A stretch of 64,000 nucleotides of DNA from CBDCYS01 sp965224215. GTDB taxonomy: Bacteria; Acidobacteriota; Terriglobia; Bryobacterales; UBA6623. The position numbers were made by a program, and so were the translations under genes. How positions within the stretch are numbered: the stretch's first letter is position 1; every line of letters starts with the position of its first letter. Below are positions 44,422-54,000 of the stretch, one piece after another. The DNA lies in the NCBI GenBank assembly GCA_965224215.1, contig CBDCYS010000068.1, positions 326,398 to 390,397 of the forward strand, written 5' to 3'. Under the pieces are notes generated by a model. The model was given only the letters and a program-made list of their open reading frames with translations. It did not search any database and was not told the DNA's origin.

Positions 44422-45432
44422 ATGAGAATCGGAGTTGTCGGGCTTGGGTTTATGGGCAGCACGCACTTGCAGGCCTATCAGAAAATTGTCGGCGCCGACA
44501 TAGTAGCGGTCGCGAGCAGTGATCCCGAGAAACTCGCCGGCGACTTGAGTGGTATCGGCGGAAATCTCGAGGCGCAAGGCGCCAAGCTGGACTTCGGTGA
44601 TGCGAAGCGCTACGCCACGCCCGAAGAGCTATTCGATGATCCCTCGGTAGAAGCCGTGGACCTTTGCCTTCCCACTTATTTGCATGCATCGGCCACCAAC
44701 GCTGCGCTCCATTCTGGAAAGCATGTGCTGGTCGAGAAGCCAATGGCACTGAGCGGCGGCGAGTGCGACGGCATGATCTCGGCTGCCCAATCAAACGGCA
44801 AGGTACTGATGGTGGCTCAGGTCATACGCTTTTGGCCCGAATATGTCGCCGCCCGCGATATGATCCGCGGCGGCGAGATCGGCGCCGTTCGGTCCGCTGC
44901 CTTTCGCCGCCGCTGCGCCGCGCCCGGTTGGAGCCAGTGGCTGCGCGACCGCGAACGAAGCGGCGGTGGCGCTTTTGATCTATTGATTCACGATTTCGAC
45001 TACTGCGTTTTCCTGCTTGGGAAACCCGTGGCGGTCTCGGCGGTCGGTTACGAAGATCTGGAAGGTGGCGTTGATGTCGTCGATAGCCGCTTGCACTATG
45101 AGGATGGCCCCACGGTGACGGTCGCCGGCGGCTGGCACAATCGTGGAGACTATCCCTTCTCGATGGAGTTCACAATTGTTGGAGACGAGGGCGTTCTCGA
45201 ATACCATTCCAAGTCGCAGCGGCTCAAGCTCTACCGGGCGGATGGTACGCACCTGGAGTCGCCGCTGCCGGAGGGCGATGGCTTTCAGCGTGAGCTGCAA
45301 GCGTTCGTCCGGGCATGTGAGCAGGGCGAGCCGTCATCAGCTTGCCTTCCCGAAGATTCCGCCTTGTCGACACGAGTGACTCTTGCGATGCTTACGTCCC
45401 GGGAGAACGGCGGCGAGGCGGTTGCCGTCTAG
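44422..45432 (+). CDS. Gfo/Idh/MocA-family oxidoreductase
   Basis: A 336-residue NAD(P)-dependent enzyme starting at ATG 44422, preceded by AAGGAAGG. The Rossmann motif is MRIGVVGLGFMGSTHL (G7, G9, G12 region). The family EKP motif is in HVLVEKPMALSGGE, followed by the C-terminal (alpha)beta domain with GGGAFDLLIHDFDYCVFLLG, where the catalytic-type His/Asp lie. It is cytoplasmic, with no Tat signal, unlike many acidobacterial members. The substrate is probably a sugar, polyol or derivative and cannot be named. An upstream in-frame extension to 44206 is not needed. Confidence 0.88.
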   Translation: MRIGVVGLGFMGSTHLQAYQKIVGADIVAVASSDPEKLAGDLSGIGGNLEAQGAKLDFGDAKRYATPEELFDDPSVEAVDLCLPTYLHASATNAALHSGKHVLVEKPMALSGGECDGMISAAQSNGKVLMVAQVIRFWPEYVAARDMIRGGEIGAVRSAAFRRRCAAPGWSQWLRDRERSGGGAFDLLIHDFDYCVFLLGKPVAVSAVGYEDLEGGVDVVDSRLHYEDGPTVTVAGGWHNRGDYPFSMEFTIVGDEGVLEYHSKSQRLKLYRADGTHLESPLPEGDGFQRELQAFVRACEQGEPSSACLPEDSALSTRVTLAMLTSRENGGEAVAV

Positions 45433-45567
45433 TTGCGGCTGAACTTGGAACGCCCCCGCTTGGATAGTGACAGTGGGAGGGCTGCCCTTCAAGTGGCTAA
45501 TTCGAGCCCTGGCGCTGAACTTTTTGAGCGCGAATTCGTAGAATCAATTGAGGAACCAAGACCACCC

Positions 45568-46038
45568 ATGGCGGAACAGGACTCAGAGAGCGCCGCACCG
45601 CTGGACGCTTCCGGAACGGCGGAACAAAGCTCACGGGAACCAAGTTCGGCCCACTCAGGCGAGGAGCAAGACCGGCAGGCCGCTCCGCGAACCGCTGCTG
45701 GAACTTCCTATTGCGTGCACTGTGGCGGCTCGATGCCGGGCGAAGATCGCTACTGCCGCACCTGCGGCTGGGAGATGGGCGTGGAGCCTCCGGCCCCGCC
45801 CCCGAGGCCTGTCATTCCCAACGCTTCGGAGAGTAACCGTCTGGCCGCGCTGCTGCTCTGCATCTGCATCGGTGTCTTTGGCGCGCACCGCTTCTACGTT
45901 GGCAAGACCGGAACGGGCATCTTATATCTGTTCACCTTTGGTCTGTTTACGATCGGCGCTATTTACGACTTGGTCCTGATAGGAACGGGTGAATTCCGCG
46001 ACTCGGACGGACGCAAAGTCGTCTATTGGCAGTACTAA
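45568..46038 (+). CDS. Zinc-ribbon plus TM2-domain membrane protein
   Basis: A 156-residue protein from ATG 45568. An acidic, disordered N-terminal part of about 45 residues is followed by a zinc ribbon (YCVHCGGSMPGEDRYCRTCG, two CxxC pairs). After a Pro-rich linker comes a TM2 domain: RLAALLLCICIGVFGAHRFY, VGKTGTGILYLFTFG and LFTIGAIYDLVLIGTGEFRD. TM2 domains are two-helix membrane modules of unknown function. The start is set by family layout and a GAGGA upstream at rather long spacing. Confidence 0.82.
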   Translation: MAEQDSESAAPLDASGTAEQSSREPSSAHSGEEQDRQAAPRTAAGTSYCVHCGGSMPGEDRYCRTCGWEMGVEPPAPPPRPVIPNASESNRLAALLLCICIGVFGAHRFYVGKTGTGILYLFTFGLFTIGAIYDLVLIGTGEFRDSDGRKVVYWQY

Positions 46039-46063
46039 TCCCCTTAGGCCGCAGTGCCGCGCA

Positions 46064-46200
46064 GCTATTGATTCCAAGGCGGAACGACGCCGTTCACACG
46101 CGCGTAGGCGATCGTCTGACCGAGGTGCTCGCTGAGGTGTTCGGTCATGAAGATGATGGCGCCACCGACCTTCGAGCAATGGCTTTGTTGCCCACGAGGC
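46064..46200 (-). pseudogene. C-terminal remnant of a DinB-like protein
   Basis: Minus-strand translation to TAG 46064-46066 gives SHCSKVGGAIIFMTEHLSEH and LGQTIAYARVNGVVPPWNQ, which resembles the end of DinB/DUF664-type proteins found in Acidobacteria. No start or N-terminal domain is visible at higher coordinates, so this is a relic. Confidence 0.4.
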
Positions 46201-46615
46201 TGAGGGAAATTTTACATCGTTCACCTCTCCACCCTGGAAAATCGACACCTTACGGGTAGGCCCGACTGGGTGGGAACGACACTGAACAACGACACGGAAG
46301 AGAAGTCGCAATCAGCAAGGAGCCCAGTCCGTGGGCCAGTTACAGCTCGCCCACGGTTGTCCTTCGACAACCATAGACGCCAAGAACGGGTAGTTTTGGG
46401 GAATTCACGAGCGAGGTAGCGCGAGTTTCCTGCCTTAGCAGAGGACCCAATCAGCGGCGAAACGCAAACCCCGATCAGCGGCAATGACCGGTTTGGTACG
46501 CCGCATGCAAACCAGAAGCTGAAAAGCACTGAAAGCATGAGATAAATTAGCGCTAGAACTCGGAGGAATAACCACATTCGGTTCAATTGCCGATCGCGTA
46601 CCCTGAGGAAGAACA
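46201..46615. other. Leader region of the six-gene operon, no gene seen
   Basis: No protein-like frame. It must hold the promoter of the operon that starts at 46616; I could not identify a clear -35/-10 pair. Confidence 0.4.
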
Positions 46616-48664
46616 ATGCGGAATAGACAACTCTCGTCGAGGCTGCTGATCGGGATGGCCATAGCCAGCGTGGCTGCGGCAGCCTCCCTTGCCGCCTACG
46701 TTATCTGGGATGCATCGGGCGCAGTGCATGACTCGGAAGCCCGGATCGTTGCCGAGTCAAGTATTCCGTTTACCACGCAGCCGGCCGCCGGATCCAACTC
46801 GGCCGGCTTCGAATGGTTCAATGCCCCGTCGTCCTACACGGATTCGGTCTTGTTCGCGGGGCGAGTGTATCTGGCCGGTCCAACAGGGATTGTACGGTTG
46901 GGGTTGGATGGTAAACCGCAGGCAGGATACCGCGTCGGGCTCGATCTTCCGGCGGCTCCTCCGGTAAGCATCGCCAGCGGAGTTTCAACGGAGGGCGCCG
47001 GGCTTTCCCTCTACGTCGCGACGGCAGGAGAGGGCTTGCTGATTCTCAGTGAGAACGCTCTTCGTTCGACAGAACTGGATACCGAATCCATTCCAGACGC
47101 GCCCAACGGGTCTGAACCGAGCACTAGAGATTCCAGGGGAAACTACGCAAACAGCCCGCCCTTTCATCAGGTGCGAGCCGAGGAAGCTGCCTATCGCGAC
47201 CTGACGGTGGTCTTGCCGCTGGCCACGGGTCGGGTCTTGCTCGGCTCGCGGACGAAGGGGGTGCTGGTATACGACGGCGCCACGATGAGCGTTCTGCATC
47301 CGTCGCTAGCCGGTTTGCACGTTACGGCGCTGGCCGGGGATGAGTCCAGTCTTTGGGTTGGAACTCTCGGTGGCGGCGTATTGTACTGGCACGGCGGGCG
47401 TCTCGACGGCTTCGGTGAACCGGAGGGGCTACCGGACCCGCAAGTTCTCGCCGTCGCAGTCAACGGCTCGGCGGCATATGTGGGTACTCCGCTGGGCGTT
47501 GCGGCGTTTCGAGATGGCCGCTTCGAGCGGGTCATCGCGGAAGGGTTGTTCTCGACGGCGCTGTTGGCGCGGGAGCAGACTTTGTCCGTGGGGACTCTGG
47601 ACGAAGGTATCTTTGATGTCCCGGTTCGAGCAACTCGTCCCCGCCTGCGGAGATTGAGCCGGGAGGGTTCCGAAGGGGCACCCTTCAACCGTGTCGACAA
47701 ACTCTTCCAGTTGGACGGCCGGCGCTATGCCCTCGCTGACGGTGCGCTCTACACCAGCCAGAAGGAATCCAGATGGACGAAGGCTTCGGCCGCAGACACA
47801 CCGACGCTCAGCCACAGCAACATCTCAGCGCTAGCTGCGGACTCGTCGGGCCAGCTGTGGGTCGGCTACTTCGACCGCGGGCTCGATATCCTCACGCCCT
47901 CGGGCGAATTGCTGCGCCACATCGAAGACGAACACGTTTTCTGCGTCAATCGAATTGTCCACGATCCGAAGCGCGGTCTGACCGCGGTGGCTACCGCTAA
48001 CGGATTGGTGATGTTCGACAGCAGCGGCCGCATCCAGCAGGTCCTTGAACGGCGCGACGGTTTGATCGCCAGCCACGTCACTGATGTCGCCATCAGTGCA
48101 GAGGGGATGGCGGTTGCTACCCCGGCTGGTCTGACGTTTATTGACAGTGGCGGAATCCGGAGTCTCTACGCCTTTCATGGGCTGGTCAACAACCACGTTT
48201 ACACGATTGCAGCGGCAGGTCAGACGCTCCTGGCCGGGACGCTGGGAGGACTGTCTGTTCTCGATGCGGGCGTGGTGAAGGCCAGCTACAGCACGGAGAA
48301 TTCGGAATTGAAACACAATTGGATCACGGCCGTTGTTCCGCTTGGCCGGGAGTGGATGATTGGCACCTACGGTGCGGGTATCGTCAAGCTCGATGCCGTC
48401 GGCCGAGTCGAGACGTTTCCCGAGGCGAGCGGACGCTTTGAGGTCAATCCAAACGCCATGCTGGCGGGCGACACGCGCGTCTACGCCGGGACGCTCGACC
48501 GGGGTCTGTACGTTTACAACCGGACGGCCGAGACCTGGAGGGTTGTCACGGAAGGCCTGCCATCTCGTAGCGTTACGGCGCTCGCGGCAACTGATGACTA
48601 CCTCTTTGTCGGGACCAACAACGGACTGGTGCGCATCCGCGAGCAGGAGTTGAAGCTGCCGTGA
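46616..48664 (+). CDS. Membrane-anchored beta-propeller protein, first gene of a six-gene operon
   Basis: A 682-residue protein; ATG 46616 is preceded by CTGAGGAAG. One N-terminal hydrophobic helix (LLIGMAIASVAAAASLAAYV) acts as anchor or signal. The rest is a long series of propeller blades with repeating 'LWVGTLGGGVL', 'AYVGTPLGVAAF', 'LWVGYFDRGLDI', 'LLAGTLGGLSVLD' and 'VYAGTLDRGLYVYN' strands, like the periplasmic sensor propellers (Reg_prop) of hybrid two-component systems. No kinase or output domain follows. The stop overlaps the next start (GTGA). It probably binds a ligand or partner in the periplasm. Confidence 0.8.
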   Translation: MRNRQLSSRLLIGMAIASVAAAASLAAYVIWDASGAVHDSEARIVAESSIPFTTQPAAGSNSAGFEWFNAPSSYTDSVLFAGRVYLAGPTGIVRLGLDGKPQAGYRVGLDLPAAPPVSIASGVSTEGAGLSLYVATAGEGLLILSENALRSTELDTESIPDAPNGSEPSTRDSRGNYANSPPFHQVRAEEAAYRDLTVVLPLATGRVLLGSRTKGVLVYDGATMSVLHPSLAGLHVTALAGDESSLWVGTLGGGVLYWHGGRLDGFGEPEGLPDPQVLAVAVNGSAAYVGTPLGVAAFRDGRFERVIAEGLFSTALLAREQTLSVGTLDEGIFDVPVRATRPRLRRLSREGSEGAPFNRVDKLFQLDGRRYALADGALYTSQKESRWTKASAADTPTLSHSNISALAADSSGQLWVGYFDRGLDILTPSGELLRHIEDEHVFCVNRIVHDPKRGLTAVATANGLVMFDSSGRIQQVLERRDGLIASHVTDVAISAEGMAVATPAGLTFIDSGGIRSLYAFHGLVNNHVYTIAAAGQTLLAGTLGGLSVLDAGVVKASYSTENSELKHNWITAVVPLGREWMIGTYGAGIVKLDAVGRVETFPEASGRFEVNPNAMLAGDTRVYAGTLDRGLYVYNRTAETWRVVTEGLPSRSVTALAATDDYLFVGTNNGLVRIREQELKLP

Positions 48665-51063
48665 AACGCTGCATCCGATTGCTGCTGGCGGCCGGGCTCG
48701 GAGCCTCTTCGGCTTTCGCCGACGCCGGCGTCCTGATTCCTTCGACGGGGCCGCAACCGGATCCGAAAGTTCTTTCCATCGAGGAAATGTCGATCGACAT
48801 TCGAATCGACAACGGCGTCGCGAAAGTAGCGATTCGGCAGATCTTCGCTAGCCACGTCAATCGGGTGCTAGAAGGCAACTGGGTATTCGCGCTGCCGGGT
48901 CGCGCGACCGTCTCCGACTTCGCGGTGTGGGACGGAGTCACTCGCATCCCGGGAGTGATCCTCGAACGGCGGCGAGCCGAGGAGATCTATCAAAGCCTGC
49001 GCGTACAGATGATCGACCCAGGCCTTCTGCAACAGGGGCAGGCAGGGGCCGACGAGGCAAGGCGTACCGCCGTCTTCAGCGCTCGCGTGACACCCATCCC
49101 GGGCTACGGCTTCAAGCGCATCGAGATCGAATACCATGAGCGGATCCCCGTCGAAAACTTGCAATCTTATTTCGCGATTCCGCTGCGTCCGGATGCTTAT
49201 CAAGCCCAGACCGCGGGGCAGCTTCAAGTTCGGCTGGAAGTCTTGTCGAACCATCCAATCCGAGACTTTGAAGTTGTCGGATCGGCCTACCCGTTGGAAG
49301 TGACCGAGCAAACTCCCAACCGGGTCCGCGCTCGATTCGACGGGGTCGGAGTGAACTTTGCCGAGGATCTGGCCTTTCGGTATGACCTCGATCCGTCCGG
49401 CGGCGACTCTCTTGAAATCCTGACCTATCGCAATCCCAAGCCCGCCGCGCCGAACCCAACTACCGTTTCCCCCCAGCCCGCGGAGCCCGAGCCCGGATTC
49501 TTCCAGGCGTCTGCCCTGCTGGCAAATCCAGTGTCCGAGGCGGAAACACCTTCGGGCGTCGTGGGGCCGCCGGCACCAGGCGAAAACCGCGCCCCGCGAA
49601 CGATGGTCTTGCTGTTCGACACGTCGTTATCGATGCAGTGGGAGAAACTCGAACGCAGCTACCAGGCTCTCGAAACCCTGCTTCACAGCCTGGGTCCCGC
49701 TGACCGGTTCAACCTTTTGCTGTTTAATACCGAGGTTTCGCCTTTCTCGGATGCACCGGTTCCGGCGGATCGGGTGGGCATCCAGAAGGCACTCGATTTC
49801 GTCCGAGGCAACCGCCTGCGCGGTGGCACTAATCTACAGCGGGCGCTGACTGATTCGCTGCAGCAAGCCGCAGCGGGCGATGGCGAGCGCTACATCGTTT
49901 TGCTGGGCGATGGCGGCGCCACTCGGGGCACGATTCATACCGGGCGCTTGGCGGAATGGTACGAGTCCCAACTGGCCCCGATACCGCTGGCGCGGCGTCC
50001 GCGCACGTATGTCTTCGGGGTGGGTGACGACGCCAACCTGCGGCTGCTGAGAATGCTCGGAGGCGACGACGGGGTGGTCGAGTGGGTGCGTTCCACCGAA
50101 CCGATCGAGTTCAAGCTGAATGCTTTCGTCTCGAAGATCGGCCGCCGTCCTATCGCTGATCTGCGGCTCACCGCGACGCCGGAATCGGTTTTCGACTTCA
50201 CCTATCCGCTGGAGAAAAGTTGGTTTGCCGGATCGGTTGCGTCTTGGGTCGGACGTTACGTCAGCGCGGGAGCGGAGGCGCGTTTTCAAGTGAGCGGAGT
50301 CCGGGACGGGGAACCGCTCGAAATGCTTGCATCGGCGTCACTGCCCGAGCAAGACACCACCCACGAGCATTTGCCCAGGACCTGGGCCCGCGCTAGAGTT
50401 GACGCTCTGCTCGAAAAGATCGAGCGCGACGGCGAAGACCAAGTCACGATCGACGAGATCATTCGGCTGGCGCGAAAGTACAAGTTCGTTACTCCGTACA
50501 CGTCGTTTCTCGCTGCGCCCCGCTCACTGTTGCGGCCGCGCGCGATTCGTCCCGGGGACCCGGTGCTGCGCGTTCGAACGGACGAATCGGTTGTTTCCGT
50601 CACTGCATTGTTCCCCTTCGGGTTGATTAAGAAACTCAAATACCTCGGGGGAGAGGATATTTGGCAGACTCGCTTCCTGGCGCCGGTCACGATGGAAGAC
50701 GGGGAACATGAAGTGCGCCTGATCATGCGCGACCGCCAGGGGCGCGCGTTCCGGGAAAAGAAGACCTTCGTCATCACCAGCAAGCCGCCCACCGTGCGGG
50801 TTCATCTAGAGAAAAAACGCTACCGCCAGGGCGAGGCTGTTGCACTGCAAGTCAGCGCGACCCAGACCACACGAACGCTCGTGGCGCGGATGTACGGCGT
50901 TGCGCCGGTCCACCTTCGATGGAATCCGTCGGCGCGCTACAACACCGGGGAGATTGTGATTCCCGCTGATCTGCCGGCCGGGCAGTATCCGCTGACAGTG
51001 ACCGCCGAAGATTTTGCCCACAACATCGGAACCGGGGAGGTGACTCTTGAAGTGGTTCCGTAG
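48661..51063 (+). CDS. Exported VIT plus von Willebrand A domain protein
   Basis: GTG start overlapping the previous stop by four bases. The 800-residue protein has a signal peptide (VKRCIRLLLAAGLGASSAFA) and a VIT domain at about residues 30-165 (IDNGVAKVAIRQIFASHVNR, EGNWVFALPGRATVSDF). A Pro-rich spacer comes next, then a vWA domain from about 313 to 480 with a complete MIDAS DxSxS (D320-S322-S324 in LLFDTSLSMQ), and a C-terminal region with Ig-like strands. VIT-vWA proteins bind protein partners through a metal ion. It lacks the LPXTG or marine-proteobacterial C-terminal sorting signals of relatives. Confidence 0.85.
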   Translation: MKRCIRLLLAAGLGASSAFADAGVLIPSTGPQPDPKVLSIEEMSIDIRIDNGVAKVAIRQIFASHVNRVLEGNWVFALPGRATVSDFAVWDGVTRIPGVILERRRAEEIYQSLRVQMIDPGLLQQGQAGADEARRTAVFSARVTPIPGYGFKRIEIEYHERIPVENLQSYFAIPLRPDAYQAQTAGQLQVRLEVLSNHPIRDFEVVGSAYPLEVTEQTPNRVRARFDGVGVNFAEDLAFRYDLDPSGGDSLEILTYRNPKPAAPNPTTVSPQPAEPEPGFFQASALLANPVSEAETPSGVVGPPAPGENRAPRTMVLLFDTSLSMQWEKLERSYQALETLLHSLGPADRFNLLLFNTEVSPFSDAPVPADRVGIQKALDFVRGNRLRGGTNLQRALTDSLQQAAAGDGERYIVLLGDGGATRGTIHTGRLAEWYESQLAPIPLARRPRTYVFGVGDDANLRLLRMLGGDDGVVEWVRSTEPIEFKLNAFVSKIGRRPIADLRLTATPESVFDFTYPLEKSWFAGSVASWVGRYVSAGAEARFQVSGVRDGEPLEMLASASLPEQDTTHEHLPRTWARARVDALLEKIERDGEDQVTIDEIIRLARKYKFVTPYTSFLAAPRSLLRPRAIRPGDPVLRVRTDESVVSVTALFPFGLIKKLKYLGGEDIWQTRFLAPVTMEDGEHEVRLIMRDRQGRAFREKKTFVITSKPPTVRVHLEKKRYRQGEAVALQVSATQTTRTLVARMYGVAPVHLRWNPSARYNTGEIVIPADLPAGQYPLTVTAEDFAHNIGTGEVTLEVVP

Positions 51064-54000
51064 TCGAGCGTTGATGGGTCTCCTCACAACCGCGGTTGTC
51101 CTCGGCGGCCTCGCGGCCCGCGGCGAGATTCGCGAGTGGGTCCGATTCGTCGAGGGTGATAGCGATCTCAGGCAAGTTTTCTTCAAGACGGTATCGCTGC
51201 CTGCTGGTGACGTTCTCACGCCCCGTCCGGCGCGCGAGACTGTCGAGGCGCTGGGCGAATTGATCCGAACAACGCCGACGTCAGCCGACCTTTACGCCCT
51301 GCGCGCCCATGAAGCCGAACGACAGCTCGAATTTGAGGCAGCCGAGGCGGACTGGAAGGAATTCGCCGAGCTGACCGAAGACGTCGCCGAGGGACAGTTA
51401 GCCTTGGCCGATTTTTACCAGCGGCGGTTAAGGCCGCGGGACGAGGTCGCCGCGTTGCTCGCCGTGGGGCGATCGGCGACCCCTGCCAAAGAGCGATTCT
51501 TTCCAGCGCAGAAACAGCGTTCCTGGCATGCTTTCGAGCGCAGTCTCGCCGTGATCGCGGCGCAGGCGCTGCCGGGCGAAACCACCGTGCGGCAACACAG
51601 CGCGTGGCTGGAACGATATCCCGAACAGCGAGTACTCTACTCGCGCTTTCTCGATGTTCTTGTCGGGCAGAATCGCGTCAGCGACGCCGGAAATCTAGTA
51701 GACCGCTACGCCAGCGCTTTTCCAACCGACCCGCTCTTCATCGTGCAGGCACGCGCGAAGCTGGCTGAACTCAGCTCCGGCGAAACTGCCCTAGCGGTCT
51801 ACGACGAAGCGTTCCAGCCGTTGTGGCCCCAGGGGATGATCAACGAGTATTTCGGGCTGGTTGCCAAAAACCGGCAACTGCGCAGTTTCCTGGACCGCGC
51901 GAAATCAGCGTTGTCCGCCAACCCCGAAGACCTCTCGGCCACGGCCTGGATCTTTCACTACCGTCAGAGCCAGCGAAACAGCGCTGCCGCGAATGCCGCC
52001 CTGTCGAGCTTCCGGCGGAACAAAGAGAGCCGTGGCCTGCCATGGCAAGCCGATGAACTGCTGACCCTCGTTGAACTGTCTCGGCGCGCGAACAATTACA
52101 ACGAAGCGGCGCGCTACAACTACGCGCTCTACAGCCTGCCGACGGCGACCCAAGAGGATGCCGAGCAAGCGTTTGCCGTTTTGATCGACCTGCTGCTGAC
52201 GGCTCCCGAGCAACCCATCGAGTTTGGGTCCGGTGATCTTTCCTTCTATCGCGATATCGCGATGATGGACGACCATCCAGGCTTCCTCAACGGAGTCTTG
52301 TCTTTGCTGTTCAACTCGCAGCGCCCGCGCCAGGAATTCGCCCGGCAGGAGCGGACCTCGGTTGCCTACTTCCACCGCGCCCGCGCCTCGGAGCTGCTCG
52401 AAACGTTTCACACACGGTTTTCCTATTCGCAACTTCGGCCGGGTCTGCAGGTGAAGCTGATTGAAGCCTACAACACCTACGGGGAAGGCGACGAGGTGAT
52501 CCGGGCTGCGAAGGCTTTCTTGGAGGAGTTCCCCGAATCGCGACAACGAAGCCGCGTTGCGCTGCTTATGGCCGACGCCTACGCTCGTCAGGAACAGGTG
52601 AATCTTGAGTTCGCGACTTATGAGTCGCTGTTGCGAGAGTTGGCCGGACAGGCCGAACGCGTTCCCATCGGGACTCCCGAATTGACCGGCGCGTTGCAGA
52701 GTTCGCCACCGCCAGGGATGGCGCCCGCCGCCCGCGGAGCGTGGCTGACAAACCAAGCGCGCTACGTGCGTTCACGCGGCCGCGGAATCAGTCCGGCCCG
52801 GTCGCCCGAGTATGCGCGGGTTCTCGACCGCTATATCGCGCGGCTGGTTTCGTTGCGCCGCGAGAGCGACGCCCTGGCGCTATTCGCACGCGAAATCGAG
52901 AGCAACCCCAATGACCCCGGCCTTTACGAGCGGCTAGCAGGGTTCCTGGAGCAGAACGGACTCGGCGATCAGGTCGAGCAAGTCTACCGCCAGGCGATCG
53001 CGCGCTTCCAGAATCCCTCTTGGTACGACAAGCTGGCGCGCTGGTACATGCGCCAGAAGCGATCAAGCGAGCTATCGAGCCTCACTCGCGAGGTCACCGA
53101 AACCTTTGTAGGGACCGAGCTAGACACTTACTTCCAACAGATCGTAACAAGCAGTTCGCTTGGCAGCCAAGCCTACCTGCAGGTCAATCTATTTGCGCAC
53201 GAGCGCTTCCCGCACAATCTGACATTCGTGCGCAACCTGTTACGGGCGTACACGACCCGCGATACAAGGAACCGTGCTGCTTGGGAGCGGCTGTTGCGGC
53301 AGTATTGGTTCTACGACGACGACTTGCGCTCGCGTTTCTACGCTTTCCTGACTAGCTCCGGACAGCTGGAAGCGGAGCTGCGGGCGCTGGCATCATCGCT
53401 TGCGCCGGCGCGGGCAGGGAACTGGGAAGCGCTAGTTCGTGAAAACGCGGCGGCGGCGCAGATTATCGCCGAAGCCGATCTATGGCGCTGCCATTTTGAA
53501 ACAGCGGCTCCGGTGTTGCGTGCTCTCGCCACGGAGTTTCCAACAGACGAGCGCGTGGCCCATCGGGCTTCGGTCGTGCATCGCTCGGTGGCTCTTGTGT
53601 ATCCCTCCTTCACCGAGCAGGCGGGAAGTCTTGAGGAAGGCCTTCGAGAATACGATCCTGGGAATCGCGAGCGACTCTCCTGGGCGGGAGATGTGCGGGC
53701 GGACCGCGAGCTTTACGATCAGGCAGCCCCCTACTGGAATCGCATGGCCGAGGTGGAGCCCGGTAAGCCGGAAGGCTACCTCGAAGCTGCAACGGTGTTC
53801 TGGGATTACTATCAGTTCGACGACGCTCTGCGGCTGCTTGATCTGGGCCGAACCAAGCTTGGTAGTCCCGCCCTCTTCGCTTACGAGGTGGGCGCAATCC
53901 ATGAAAACCAGCGTGACTATGAGGCGGCGATCGAGGAGTATGTCCGTGGCTCGCTGGCTTCCCCAGAAAACCCCCAAGCAAACCAAGGAAACGGCGGTGC

